From assembly GCA_963678215.1 (NCBI GenBank), contig OY782758.1:496001-560000 (forward strand): a stretch of 64,000 bases of DNA. Reading direction: 5' to 3'. Below are positions 10,086 to 17,894 of the stretch, in pieces. Position 1 is the stretch's first letter. Every line of letters begins with the position of its first letter. The stretch comes from Thiobius zoothamnicola. Lineage in GTDB: Bacteria > Pseudomonadota > Gammaproteobacteria > Chromatiales > Chromatiaceae. Position numbers and translations under genes: made by a program. Below the pieces are notes generated by a model. The model was not told the DNA's origin. It was given only the letters and a program-made list of their open reading frames with translations, and did not search any database.

Positions 10086-11381
10086 ATGAAACGACGAAAT
10101 TTTCTGAAAAAAGTCGGTTTGGGAGTCGCTGCCGCCGGTAGCTTCGGGTTTCCGATGATATCGCACGGCGCAGGCGAATCAGTGGTGGTGGTCGGTGGTG
10201 GCGTCGGCGGCGCGACTTTCGCCAAATATCTGAAAAAGTTGGAACCTTCCGCGCAGATCTCATTAATTGAAGAGAATCCCCAATATTACACTTGCTTTAT
10301 GAGTAACGAAGTCTTGGGTGGTGGTCGTCAATTGGACTCATTACGCGTGGATTACCAAGGTTTGGCCGGATTGGGTATCCAGGTAATTCAGGACCGGGTG
10401 GTTAATATTGATCCGGCGGCGAAATCGGTTATTACGCAATCGGGTCAAACATATCACTATAATCGTTGCATCGTATCACCGGGCATCGATTTCCGTTACG
10501 ACGAGATCGAAGGTTATGATGCGAATGTGGCGGAACGAATTCCTCACGCATGGAAAGCGGGTGGACAAACGCTGACTTTGCGCGCCCAGCTTGAAGCCAT
10601 GCCGGATGGCGGCGTGTTTGTGCTGGCAGCTCCGCCTAATCCTTTTCGCTGTCCGCCAGCACCTTATGAACGCGCCAGTCAGATTGCGCATTACTTCAAG
10701 CAATACAAGCCAAATGCCAAGATTCAAATCTTGGATCCGAAAGCCAGTTTCGCCAAGCAGAGTTTGTTTATGCAAGCTTGGCGTGATCTGTATGGTTTTG
10801 ATACCGATAATTCCATGATTGAGTGGATATCGGGTTCTGAGTATCAAGTTGCCGAAGTGAATGTAGCTGATCGTGAAGTCGTCACCAACGATGGTGAACG
10901 GTTTCATGCTGATGTGATTAACCTGATTCCACCGCAAAAAGCGAATTGGATTGCGCACCAAGCTGACTTGGTCGATGAAAGCGGTTGGTGTCCGGTGGAT
11001 CGTCGTACATTTGAATCCACCCGGCACGCTGGTGTCTATGTGTTGGGCGACGCTTGCTCCGCAACGGCCTTGCCCAAATCCGGTTTTGCGGCGAATTCGG
11101 AAGCAAAGAATTGCGCGGTGGCGATGAGTGCCGCTTTCAAAGGCATTGAAGCGGGCGATCCTTCCTTTAGCAATGCCTGCTATAGCGTGGTTGGTTCCGG
11201 CTATGCGATTTCCGTAATGGCGGTGTATACCCTTTCCGAAGATGGGCAACGCATTACGCCAGTCCCCGGCGCTGGTGGTCTTTCACGGAGTAATGCCAGT
11301 GCGGAAGAACGGCTTTTAGATGTTGAATATGCTTATAGCTGGTATAACAATTTTGTTCAGGATACGTTTCATGTGAGTTAG
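10086..11381 (+). CDS. Flavocytochrome c sulfide dehydrogenase-like flavoprotein (FccB/SoxF family)
   Basis: This 431-residue protein begins with a second Tat signal (MKRRNFLKKV...) and then a dinucleotide-binding motif (VVVVGGGVGGATFAKYL, residues 33-49). Known FccB binds FAD covalently through a Cys and reduces it through a Cys pair; matching cysteines are present here: Cys70 in YYTCFMSNEV, Cys189 in PFRCPPAPYERASQ and Cys343 in EAKNCAVAM. GDACSATALPKSGFAANS is the family's C-terminal FAD motif. In the family the enzyme oxidises sulfide (or polysulfide) in the periplasm and passes electrons to a dihaem c-type cytochrome, FccA. No fccA gene follows; the nearest dihaem cytochrome-like stretch is inside the giant protein two genes upstream. 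It starts 4 bases after the DUF1501 gene. The substrate could be something other than sulfide. Confidence 0.88.
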   Translation: MKRRNFLKKVGLGVAAAGSFGFPMISHGAGESVVVVGGGVGGATFAKYLKKLEPSAQISLIEENPQYYTCFMSNEVLGGGRQLDSLRVDYQGLAGLGIQVIQDRVVNIDPAAKSVITQSGQTYHYNRCIVSPGIDFRYDEIEGYDANVAERIPHAWKAGGQTLTLRAQLEAMPDGGVFVLAAPPNPFRCPPAPYERASQIAHYFKQYKPNAKIQILDPKASFAKQSLFMQAWRDLYGFDTDNSMIEWISGSEYQVAEVNVADREVVTNDGERFHADVINLIPPQKANWIAHQADLVDESGWCPVDRRTFESTRHAGVYVLGDACSATALPKSGFAANSEAKNCAVAMSAAFKGIEAGDPSFSNACYSVVGSGYAISVMAVYTLSEDGQRITPVPGAGGLSRSNASAEERLLDVEYAYSWYNNFVQDTFHVS

Positions 11382-11443
11382 AAACTGCTGTGGACGCAAT
11401 GGTTTTTACAATCTACCAGCTTATCGAGGCATGAGTATTAGGG

Positions 11444-11458
11444 ATCAATATTGTTGAT
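11444..11458. promoter_or_regulatory. Palindromic candidate operator upstream of aceK
   Basis: ATCAA-N5-TTGAT, with perfect 5-base arms, lies 20 bases before the aceK start. No known regulator consensus is claimed; it may be chance. Confidence 0.2.
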
Positions 11459-11478
11459 AGAGAGCATGGGTCTGTATT

Positions 11479-13269
11479 ATGACCGGGTTCCAGAAACCTG
11501 TTCTCAATATGCAAACCACAGACCCACAGTATATCCCGCGCGCTCAGGCCATTGCCGAAGCGATTTTACAAGCCTTTAATCGACATTTTGCGATCTTTCG
11601 TGCCACTACCCAACGCGCCCGGCAATATTTTATGGAAGGGGATTGGCATGCCGCACGCCAGACTTGCAGTGAGCGAATCAACCTGTATGACCAGCGTGTT
11701 CATGAGGCGATTACGGACATCGGCAAACGTTTCGATTTATATCAGCAGGATACGCCGCTTTGGCAGGCGGTGAAGTTTCAGTATTTGGGTTTGTTATATG
11801 GTCATCGTCAGCCTGAGTTGGCCGAAACTTTTTACAATTCGGTCTTTGTCGGTTTGTTTGCGCGGCATTTTTATCATAACGATAATATTTTTGTCCGGCC
11901 CGCTGTTTCGACCGAGCGTATTGTCGGTGATAAACCCGCATTCCAGAGTTACTATCCGATCCAGAACGGCTGGCGTAAAACGCTGGAACAGTTATTGGAT
12001 GCGATTGATCTGGGATTGCCGATGCGTAACAAGCGATGCGATCTGCGCAGCTTGATTCATGCAATACGGCATATGAAAGGTCGGTTGCCTTATGTGGCCC
12101 GGCATTTCCAGATTCAAATCTTGAATACGGTGTTTTACCGTAATAAAGCGGCCTATCTGGTCGGACGCGTGCTGAATGGGCCTGAAACGGTGCCTTTGAT
12201 TCTGCCAGTGTTACGTGCGCCAGATGGATCGATTTATGTGGATGCGTTAGTGACTGAACCGGATGATGTCACTAACGTATTCAGCTTCGCGCGCACCTAT
12301 TTTTTAGCCGATTGTGAAGTGCCCTCTGAAGTGGTGCGTTTTTTGCTCTCTATTCTGCCCAGTAAGTCGGCAGCGGATATTTACACGGCGATTGGTTTCC
12401 ATAAGCAGGGTAAGGCTGAGTTTTATCGGGATTTTCTGGATCACTTGCGCCATTCATCTGATCGCTTGATTCATGCGCCAGGTATCAAGGGGATGGTGAT
12501 GCTGGTGTTTACTTTGCCGTCTTATCCTTATGTCTTTAAGGTGATCCGTGATCGTTTTGCATCGGCTAAACGGATCACTGAGAAACAGGTGATTGCCAAG
12601 CACCATTATATTAAGCGTCAGGATCGGGTAGGGCGCATGGCGGATACTTGGGAGTTTTCTTATGCGGCTTTCCCGGTCACGCGTTTCGCCCCAGAGTTGT
12701 TGGCTGAATTACAGCATGAGGCGGCGAATAAAATCAGTCTTGAAGATGGCCAGGTGATCATCAAGCATTTGTATATTGAACGACGTTTGACGCCATTGAA
12801 TCTGTATCTGGAAAAAGCGGCTGAAGCGCAGGGCCAGCGGGCGATGTTTGAATACGGCCAGGCGTTACGTGAAATTGCAGCGGCAGGTATTTTCCCCGGC
12901 GATCTGTTACTGAAAAATTTTGGCGTGACCCGCCATTGTCGCGTGATTTTTTATGATTATGATGAAATTGCGCCGATCGCTGAGTGCCATTTCCGTAAGG
13001 TGCCTGAACCACAGACGCCGGAGCAGGAAATGGCGGCTGAGCCTTGGTACAGCGTGGCTGAAAATGACATTTTTCCCGAAGAATTCGTCACATTTTTGAT
13101 GAGTCACCCTGATTGGCGGCGTTGGTTCCGGGAAAGTCATGCGGATTTGTTGGCTGCGGATACTTGGCGTCAGTTACAGCAGGATGCCGCCGCCGGACGC
13201 GCTGTGGATATCTATCCCTATCGGCAGGAAGTACGTTTCCGTAAAAACGTCACGTTACGCCAGCGTTGA
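11479..13269 (+). CDS. aceK: Isocitrate dehydrogenase kinase/phosphatase
   Basis: The 596-residue product matches AceK over its length (E. coli AceK is 578). It phosphorylates and dephosphorylates isocitrate dehydrogenase to divide carbon between the TCA cycle and the glyoxylate shunt. Visible hallmarks are the kinase-like ATP-site segment TLPSYPYVFKVIRDRF and the catalytic/metal region KNFGVTRHCRVIFYDYDEI. The start at ATG 11479 is the longest; ATG 11509 would give a length closer to the family. Neither has a strong ribosome binding site. Its target icd is in the same window at 17.9-19.2 kb, and the phosphorylatable serine is kept there. No isocitrate lyase or malate synthase gene is in the window. 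sthA follows 39 bases downstream on the same strand. Confidence 0.96.
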   Translation: MTGFQKPVLNMQTTDPQYIPRAQAIAEAILQAFNRHFAIFRATTQRARQYFMEGDWHAARQTCSERINLYDQRVHEAITDIGKRFDLYQQDTPLWQAVKFQYLGLLYGHRQPELAETFYNSVFVGLFARHFYHNDNIFVRPAVSTERIVGDKPAFQSYYPIQNGWRKTLEQLLDAIDLGLPMRNKRCDLRSLIHAIRHMKGRLPYVARHFQIQILNTVFYRNKAAYLVGRVLNGPETVPLILPVLRAPDGSIYVDALVTEPDDVTNVFSFARTYFLADCEVPSEVVRFLLSILPSKSAADIYTAIGFHKQGKAEFYRDFLDHLRHSSDRLIHAPGIKGMVMLVFTLPSYPYVFKVIRDRFASAKRITEKQVIAKHHYIKRQDRVGRMADTWEFSYAAFPVTRFAPELLAELQHEAANKISLEDGQVIIKHLYIERRLTPLNLYLEKAAEAQGQRAMFEYGQALREIAAAGIFPGDLLLKNFGVTRHCRVIFYDYDEIAPIAECHFRKVPEPQTPEQEMAAEPWYSVAENDIFPEEFVTFLMSHPDWRRWFRESHADLLAADTWRQLQQDAAAGRAVDIYPYRQEVRFRKNVTLRQR

Positions 13270-13308
13270 TTCTGATTGTTCAGTTCATTTCCAAGAGGAT
13301 CGGTCCTT

Positions 13309-14703
13309 ATGCAACAAAATTATGACGTCATCGTCATCGGTTCCGGCCCCGCCGGCGAGGGTGCCAGCATGAAGCTTTCCAAACAGGGCAAGCGGGTTGC
13401 GGTGGTCGAAATGCAGAACCAAGTCGGGGGTAACTGCACCCATAAGGGCACTATTCCGAGCAAAGCGTTGCGTCATGCGATTCAATTGTTGGCGGACTAC
13501 CGTCATCACCCCTTGTTCGAGCATACTGTCAATCCTCAGGATATTGGCTGGCCGGATCTATTGCGCACTTCTGAACAGGTTATCAATCAGCAGGTGACGC
13601 TGCACAACCGTTATTACACCCGCAACCGGGTGCATGTTTATCATGGCCGGGCCAATGTATTGGATGAACACCAGGTTGAAGTTATTAATCCGCAAGGCGA
13701 GAAGCAACGACTCTATGCGGAATATTTGGTGATTGCCACGGGTTCGCGTCCGTATCGTCCTGACGGGGTGGATTTTACTCATCCACAGATCGTGGATAGT
13801 GATACGGTGCTGGCCTTGGATCATACGCCCAGGCGGGTGACGATTTATGGTGCTGGGGTGATTGGGTGTGAATATGCTTCAATTTTTGCCAATCTGGATG
13901 TTAAGGTGAATCTGATCAATACCCGGGATCGGCTGCTGTCTTTTCTGGATGACGAAATCACCGATGCGCTCAGCTATCATCTGCGTGACCAAGGCGTAGT
14001 GATTATGCATAACGAAAATATCCAGGCGATCTATGAGGACAAGGATTGCCAAGTGTTGCGTTGCAAATCCGGCAAAGAAATCCGCTCCGATTTGCTGTTC
14101 TGGGCGAATGGCCGTACCGGCAATACGGACAATATGGGACTGGAGAAGATTGATGTCGTGATCAATTCGCGTGGTCAGATTGAAGTCAACGACTATTTTC
14201 AAACCTCTCAGGAAAATGTCTATGCCGTGGGTGACGTGGCCGGGCCGCCCGGACTTGCCAGCGCCAGTTATGATCAGGGGCGTTTCGTCGGTCACTGGAT
14301 TGCCAACGGCGAAGTGGATTGGAGTCTGATTAAAGAAGTACCCACGGGCATCTACACCAGTCCGGAAATCAGCTCGGTGGGTAGAACAGAACGCGAACTG
14401 ACTGAACAAAACATCCCTTATGAAGTCGGACGGGCTGAATTCAAAAATCTGGCGCGATCGCAAATCGCCGGGCGCGATGTGGGCATGCTGAAATTATTGT
14501 TCCATCGTGAAACTTTGCAGTTGCTCGGCATCCATTGTTTTGGCGAACAAGCGTCAGAAATCGTTCATATTGGCCAGGCGATTATGTCGCAAAAAGATGA
14601 AGCCAACTCCATTCACTACTTCGCCAATACCACGTTCAACTACCCGACGATGGCAGAAGCTTACCGCGTGGCGGCGTTGTACGGATTGAACCGGATTCAT
14701 TGA
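13309..14703 (+). CDS. sthA: Soluble pyridine nucleotide transhydrogenase (Si-specific)
   Basis: The 464-residue flavoprotein (E. coli SthA is 466) moves hydride between NADPH and NAD+ in the cytoplasm. It has the FAD motif GSGPAGEG (11-18), and the altered disulfide region GGNCTHKGTIPSKAL, where only Cys43 remains of the usual Cys pair; this is the mark of SthA within the disulfide reductase family. A second Rossmann motif (GAGVIGCEYASIFANL) binds the nicotinamide nucleotide, and YAVGDVAGPPGLASAS is the C-terminal FAD motif. ATG 13309 is chosen because AAGAGGA sits about 9 bases upstream; a longer in-frame extension to 13276 lacks this. It lies just after aceK, linking it to NADPH made by the NADP-type isocitrate dehydrogenase. 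Confidence 0.96.
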   Translation: MQQNYDVIVIGSGPAGEGASMKLSKQGKRVAVVEMQNQVGGNCTHKGTIPSKALRHAIQLLADYRHHPLFEHTVNPQDIGWPDLLRTSEQVINQQVTLHNRYYTRNRVHVYHGRANVLDEHQVEVINPQGEKQRLYAEYLVIATGSRPYRPDGVDFTHPQIVDSDTVLALDHTPRRVTIYGAGVIGCEYASIFANLDVKVNLINTRDRLLSFLDDEITDALSYHLRDQGVVIMHNENIQAIYEDKDCQVLRCKSGKEIRSDLLFWANGRTGNTDNMGLEKIDVVINSRGQIEVNDYFQTSQENVYAVGDVAGPPGLASASYDQGRFVGHWIANGEVDWSLIKEVPTGIYTSPEISSVGRTERELTEQNIPYEVGRAEFKNLARSQIAGRDVGMLKLLFHRETLQLLGIHCFGEQASEIVHIGQAIMSQKDEANSIHYFANTTFNYPTMAEAYRVAALYGLNRIH

Positions 14704-14788
14704 TAGGCTTGTAAGCTTATTCAATTAGTTGATAATTGGGATTTTCCTGGCAGTGCAATAGCCGTTGAACAAATTTTATGGGGGGAGT

Positions 14789-15280
14789 ATGGACCAATTA
14801 CCGAGTTGGGATGCCTTAAAAACGCATTATCCGAATGTGGATGCAGGCACCGTATTCACCGATATAGGCGGTAAAGTCGGGTTAAATTATGATATGGGTG
14901 TATTTAAGAATGCGTGCGCCACACGGGTTTCAAAAGCGCTGAATGGCGTGGGAGGCGTTCATTCAATACCATTTTTTAAAGCTATTGGCCCTAATGGAAA
15001 GCATGAAGCACAGGTCTCATCTGGAAGACATCGGCAATGGTATATTTTCCGCGTCAAGATGCTGGTGCGGCACTTAACCGCCAAGTATGGTGGGCCAGAG
15101 CGATATTTGCCATCGAATTACAAAGCTCAATTGGCCGGACGAAAGGGAATCATTGTCTTTGAAGTATCAGGATGGTCAGATGCAACGGGGCATGCCGATC
15201 TTTGGGATGGTGGAAAATGCTTATACCAAGACTATGGCGGGCAAGCCAATAGAGTGTTGTTTTGGGAGGCTTCAAAATGA
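14789..15280 (+). CDS. Type VI secretion amidase effector, Tae4 family
   Basis: The 163-residue protein shows both Tae4 signature blocks: NACATRVSKALN with the catalytic Cys43, and GWSDATGHADLWDGGKC with the catalytic His135 and a nearby Asp137. Tae4 enzymes are NlpC/P60-like peptidases that cut the D-Glu-mDAP bond of peptidoglycan and are injected into rival cells by a type VI secretion system. There is no signal peptide, as expected for a T6SS cargo. The next gene is its predicted immunity protein, overlapping by ATGA. No T6SS structural gene, Hcp, VgrG or PAAR is present in the window, so this is an orphan effector module. A GGGGGAG tract lies only 2-3 bases before ATG 14789, unusually close; an upstream in-frame TTG at 14765 is possible. 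Confidence 0.9.
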   Translation: MDQLPSWDALKTHYPNVDAGTVFTDIGGKVGLNYDMGVFKNACATRVSKALNGVGGVHSIPFFKAIGPNGKHEAQVSSGRHRQWYIFRVKMLVRHLTAKYGGPERYLPSNYKAQLAGRKGIIVFEVSGWSDATGHADLWDGGKCLYQDYGGQANRVLFWEASK

Positions 15281-15627
15281 GGAGCATGCTATGGTGCCTG
15301 ATTGCGTTAACGCTGGGTTGCTCCAGCCCGCATCAGAACATACAGCCACCAGCCAATGAATTATTGGAATTTGCCAAAGCAAGTTGCTTTTTTTGGTATT
15401 TCAAAAAGAAAGATTACGATCTGAGTGATATCCGATCGATTTCTGGCGGGATTGTTGAAATGGGGACTTATTCAGCAGAAAAATACCGGGAAGTTTCTTT
15501 AAAGGTTAAGGAATACGCTCCCGCTTTACAAACTCAACAAGATATTGATCCTGACCTTTTGAAATGTTTCAGATTGGATAAAGATGCTGAATTTATTCAA
15601 TCTATTCGTCATATCAGCGGGGCCTGA
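15277..15627 (+). CDS. Tae4 immunity protein, Tai4 family lipoprotein
   Basis: The 116-residue product starts with MRSMLWCLIALTLGCSS, a lipoprotein signal with lipobox LTLGC (Cys15), so it should be anchored in the periplasm, where the amidase acts. The core (ELLEFAKASCFFWYFKKKDY, then ISGGIVEMGTYSAEKY) resembles Tai4 proteins, small helical proteins that bind and block Tae4. ATG 15277 overlaps the tae4 stop as ATGA, with GGGAGG 8 bases upstream, so the two are translationally coupled. The assignment relies partly on gene order. Confidence 0.82.
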   Translation: MRSMLWCLIALTLGCSSPHQNIQPPANELLEFAKASCFFWYFKKKDYDLSDIRSISGGIVEMGTYSAEKYREVSLKVKEYAPALQTQQDIDPDLLKCFRLDKDAEFIQSIRHISGA

Positions 15628-15645
15628 TGAGAAGGTGGCAGGTTT

Positions 15646-15700
15646 CAGATCGTCAGTGAAGCATGGAAATTGCTGACGATCTGAGTGGCGTTATTTTGTT
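15646..15700. terminator. Bidirectional terminator-like hairpin
   Basis: A perfect 11-base-pair stem (CAGATCGTCAG, 15646-15656, with CTGACGATCTG, 15673-15683) and a 16-base loop, followed by a T-rich stretch on the plus strand. It sits between the convergent tai4 and cytochrome c' genes. Confidence 0.6.
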
Positions 15701-15706
15701 GTTTCG

Positions 15707-16369
15707 TCAGTCCCATTCATACCCACGGAATCGCATATGGCAGGCGAAACATGCGTCCGACAGATCATTGAATTTTTCCCATACGGCAGGTGAGACAGGT
15801 TCATCCTTGCGGTCTTTCGGGGCTTTATAGGGTGCCCCGGTTTTCAGGAAAACCGCGCCTTCTTCAGCCGTAGGACGTTTCGCCAACTCCAGCGCCAAAG
15901 CTTTGGCAGTTTCCTGCAAGACTTTTGCGTTGGCCTTAAAGGATTCTTCATTTCCCCAAATGGAAGGTGCCGCGCGTGAGCCGGATGTCGCAATTGAACC
16001 ACGATGGAAGTTGCCGGAAAGCGCTGCGCCTGATGAGGACTGAATTTTGCGTGCTAATTTAATGGCCTTTCCCCGGTCAAAACCAAACCCGCCAAACAAC
16101 ATATCGTTGAGGCTCTCCATCGCATCTTCATGATTGTCCATTTGTCTCTGGCGACGATGTTTCATGCGCAAGCGGTCATATCCTGATAACCGTGGCGGCA
16201 TATGCCAGGGCGCATAACCGGGTCCTGCCCAATAAGGCGACGCCCAATACGGATATCCATGCCAGCGTGGGTGATGATGATCACTCATACTGAATGAGAA
16301 TGCCTGGACCGAACTGGTCAATAGCAGACTTGTCACAATGATCAAAAAACCTTTGTTGAAAGCTTGCAC
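15707..16369 (-). CDS. Cytochrome c' (class II) with His/Pro/Trp-rich N-terminal extension
   Basis: The 220-residue protein has a Sec signal (LIIVTSLLLTSSVQA), then a stretch rich in His, Pro, Tyr and Trp (about 28-70), then a helical domain ending in DACFACHMRFRGYEWD. The haem motif CFACH (207-211) near the very C-terminus is the class II (cytochrome c') arrangement. Such proteins are periplasmic and often bind or detoxify nitric oxide. Start is GTG 16369, supported by an AGGAGA site about 9 bases upstream; the first ATG is far inside. The N-terminal extension is not usual in cytochrome c' and may bind metal or be a linker. An FNR-like box lies 74 bases upstream. Confidence 0.82.
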   Translation of the reverse strand: MQAFNKGFLIIVTSLLLTSSVQAFSFSMSDHHHPRWHGYPYWASPYWAGPGYAPWHMPPRLSGYDRLRMKHRRQRQMDNHEDAMESLNDMLFGGFGFDRGKAIKLARKIQSSSGAALSGNFHRGSIATSGSRAAPSIWGNEESFKANAKVLQETAKALALELAKRPTAEEGAVFLKTGAPYKAPKDRKDEPVSPAVWEKFNDLSDACFACHMRFRGYEWD

Positions 16370-16442
16370 GATCTGTTTTCTCCTGAGTAAGTGTTTTTTG
16401 TGGATTATAACGATGCGAAGCCTGACTTGATGGCCTTGCTAT

Positions 16443-16456
16443 TTGATGTAAAGCAA
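16443..16456 (-). promoter_or_regulatory. FNR/ANR/DNR-like box upstream of the cytochrome c' gene
   Basis: On the minus strand the site reads TTGCT-TTAC-ATCAA, 9 of 10 positions of the FNR-family consensus TTGAT-N4-ATCAA. It lies about 74 bases before the GTG start of the cytochrome c' gene, a normal position for activation by an oxygen- or NO-sensing regulator. The rest of the 274-base gap to the tRNA gene shows nothing else recognisable. Confidence 0.45.
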
Positions 16457-16643
16457 GAATCTGTCAAATAGCTATCCAACCTGGCGACCTAAAATCTGAC
16501 AGGTGTAAAACGTAGATTTCATTATTTGGGAAAAGTGCATTGATCGACAGTAAAACATGGCAACATGCTGCCATAGAAAAGCACTGTTCAATGGTGAAGA
16601 AAGAGATTGTGGTCGGTGTGAAAACGTAGGCCGGAACGTGGAA

Positions 16644-16733
16644 TGGCGGAGAGGGTGGGATTCGAACCCACGGAGGACGTTAATCCTCGACGGTTTTCAA
16701 GACCGTTGCATTCAACCGCTCTGCCACCTCTCC
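16644..16733 (-). tRNA. tRNA-Ser (anticodon UGA)
   Basis: The minus strand reads GGAGAGG at the 5' end and pairs with CCTCTCC before the discriminator and an encoded CCA. The anticodon arm is CGGTC-TTGAAAA-CCG with anticodon TGA, read between flanking T and A. A long variable arm (CGAGGATTAACGTCCTCG-like) marks a class II serine tRNA, and GGTTCGAATCC is the T-arm. Length is 90 nt with CCA. Confidence 0.95.
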
Positions 16734-16802
16734 AAAGCAGTTTAAAGGCCGAGAATGGTACATGAGTTATCTGATAAAAGCCAGTTTCTATTCCTAGGGT
16801 TC

Positions 16803-16921
16803 AGGGTCACCTCATCTAAATTAAAAATACTATAAAAATCAAATAGTTAAAGCAGGTTATCATTTCAGAAACCCCAATCTTATTGATTCTCATAGATAAA
16901 AAAATTAGATGAGATGGCCCT
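16803..16921. repeat. Imperfect inverted repeat flanking AT-rich DNA (MITE-like)
   Basis: Arms at 16803-16822 and 16902-16921 match at 17 of 20 positions when one is reverse-complemented (AGGGTCACCTCATCTAAATT against AGGGCCATCTCATCTAATTT). They enclose about 79 AT-rich bases without an open frame. The shape fits a small non-autonomous element or a long hairpin. It is the only structure seen in the 328-base gap between the tRNA and the next gene. Confidence 0.4.
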
Positions 16922-17061
16922 ATTCGGGGGTTGATTATATGTTGTCATCGGCAGAGTCAGGTGTATTGCGGTGTGATGGTAAACCACGGCATCTATAAAC
17001 CCATGGTATGGTAAAACATCCCGAGAACGATCCGATTTATTTGTAAAATGCATTCATAATC

Positions 17062-17799
17062 ATGTTGGACTTGTCAATGAAAAAAAGCCCCTTGGAAGAC
17101 GATGCCGATATTGGAATCGGCGATCAGCAAGAGGCCCTGGAATCGGATAGTTCGGCAAAGACTGATCAGTGGCGATTTGACCATCAAGTCGCCAGCACGT
17201 TTGATCAAATCGCATTACGTGAGATACCGGATTATTTACGGGTGCTGGATTTATGCGTGCGCCTTATCAGTAAAGATCCGCGTCGGCAACCTAGAATTAT
17301 TGATGTAGGCAGCGCGACCGGCGAAATGCTCAGACACCTGCATCAGGTGGGCTATCGTAATTTGTATGGGGTGGATGCTTCAGCCGCCATGCTGGCTCAA
17401 TCTTTTGACCAGGCAACCTTGATCCATTCGGCGGAATTTCCTGAAACCTATGGCCCGTTTGATTATGTGTTAAACAACTGGACGTTACATTTCATTCACG
17501 AATCCACGCGTTATCTGGAAGCGATTGAACGCTCGCTAAACCCAGGTGGCACTTTGATTCTCACCAATAAGGTTTCCGCTAGCGAGCGCATGCATGAGCT
17601 GTATTACGACCACAAACGTGGTAATGGTGTGAGTGAACAGGAAATCACGCAGAAGCGGCGGCGGCTTGAAGGTGTGTTGACGACCCGATCACTCGAATGG
17701 CATTTAAAGACGTTATCCGCAGTGGGTTTTGAACAAATTGAAATTATCAATGCACATACTGTTTTTATAACCTTTATGGCGACTAAACCGGCGGGTTGA
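17062..17799 (+). CDS. SAM-dependent methyltransferase, CmoA-like
   Basis: The 245-residue protein has a class I methyltransferase motif I (IIDVGSATGEML) and a motif II acidic end (YGVDAS). It resembles CmoA, the carboxy-SAM synthase of tRNA wobble uridine modification, in two stretches: WRFDHQVASTFDQIALREIPDYL near residue 50, and KRGNGVSEQEITQKRRRLEG near 190, where CmoA has FKRANGYSELEISQKR. The motif I is not the DLGCSLG of CmoA, there is an acidic N-terminal extension, and no cmoB is adjacent, so this may be a paralogue with another substrate. Starts at ATG 17062 and ATG 17077 are both possible; neither has a clear ribosome binding site. Confidence 0.7.
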   Translation: MLDLSMKKSPLEDDADIGIGDQQEALESDSSAKTDQWRFDHQVASTFDQIALREIPDYLRVLDLCVRLISKDPRRQPRIIDVGSATGEMLRHLHQVGYRNLYGVDASAAMLAQSFDQATLIHSAEFPETYGPFDYVLNNWTLHFIHESTRYLEAIERSLNPGGTLILTNKVSASERMHELYYDHKRGNGVSEQEITQKRRRLEGVLTTRSLEWHLKTLSAVGFEQIEIINAHTVFITFMATKPAG

Positions 17800-17894
17800 A
17801 CGAACGCTATTGGAAATGCGCATGGCTTGGCGACACTACCCAGGATCACAAGATGTTAAGATCCACCGGATCTGATTATCTGGAGTGGAAACGA

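Noticed and set aside
10476..11249. Long antisense frame (257 codons) inside the FccB-like gene
   Set aside because: Mirror frame of a real gene with no domain or start signal; many such shadows lie opposite coding regions here.
16557..16745. Open frame of 62 codons across the tRNA-Ser gene
   Set aside because: It is a read-through of the tRNA complement, giving the familiar false peptide WDSNPR.
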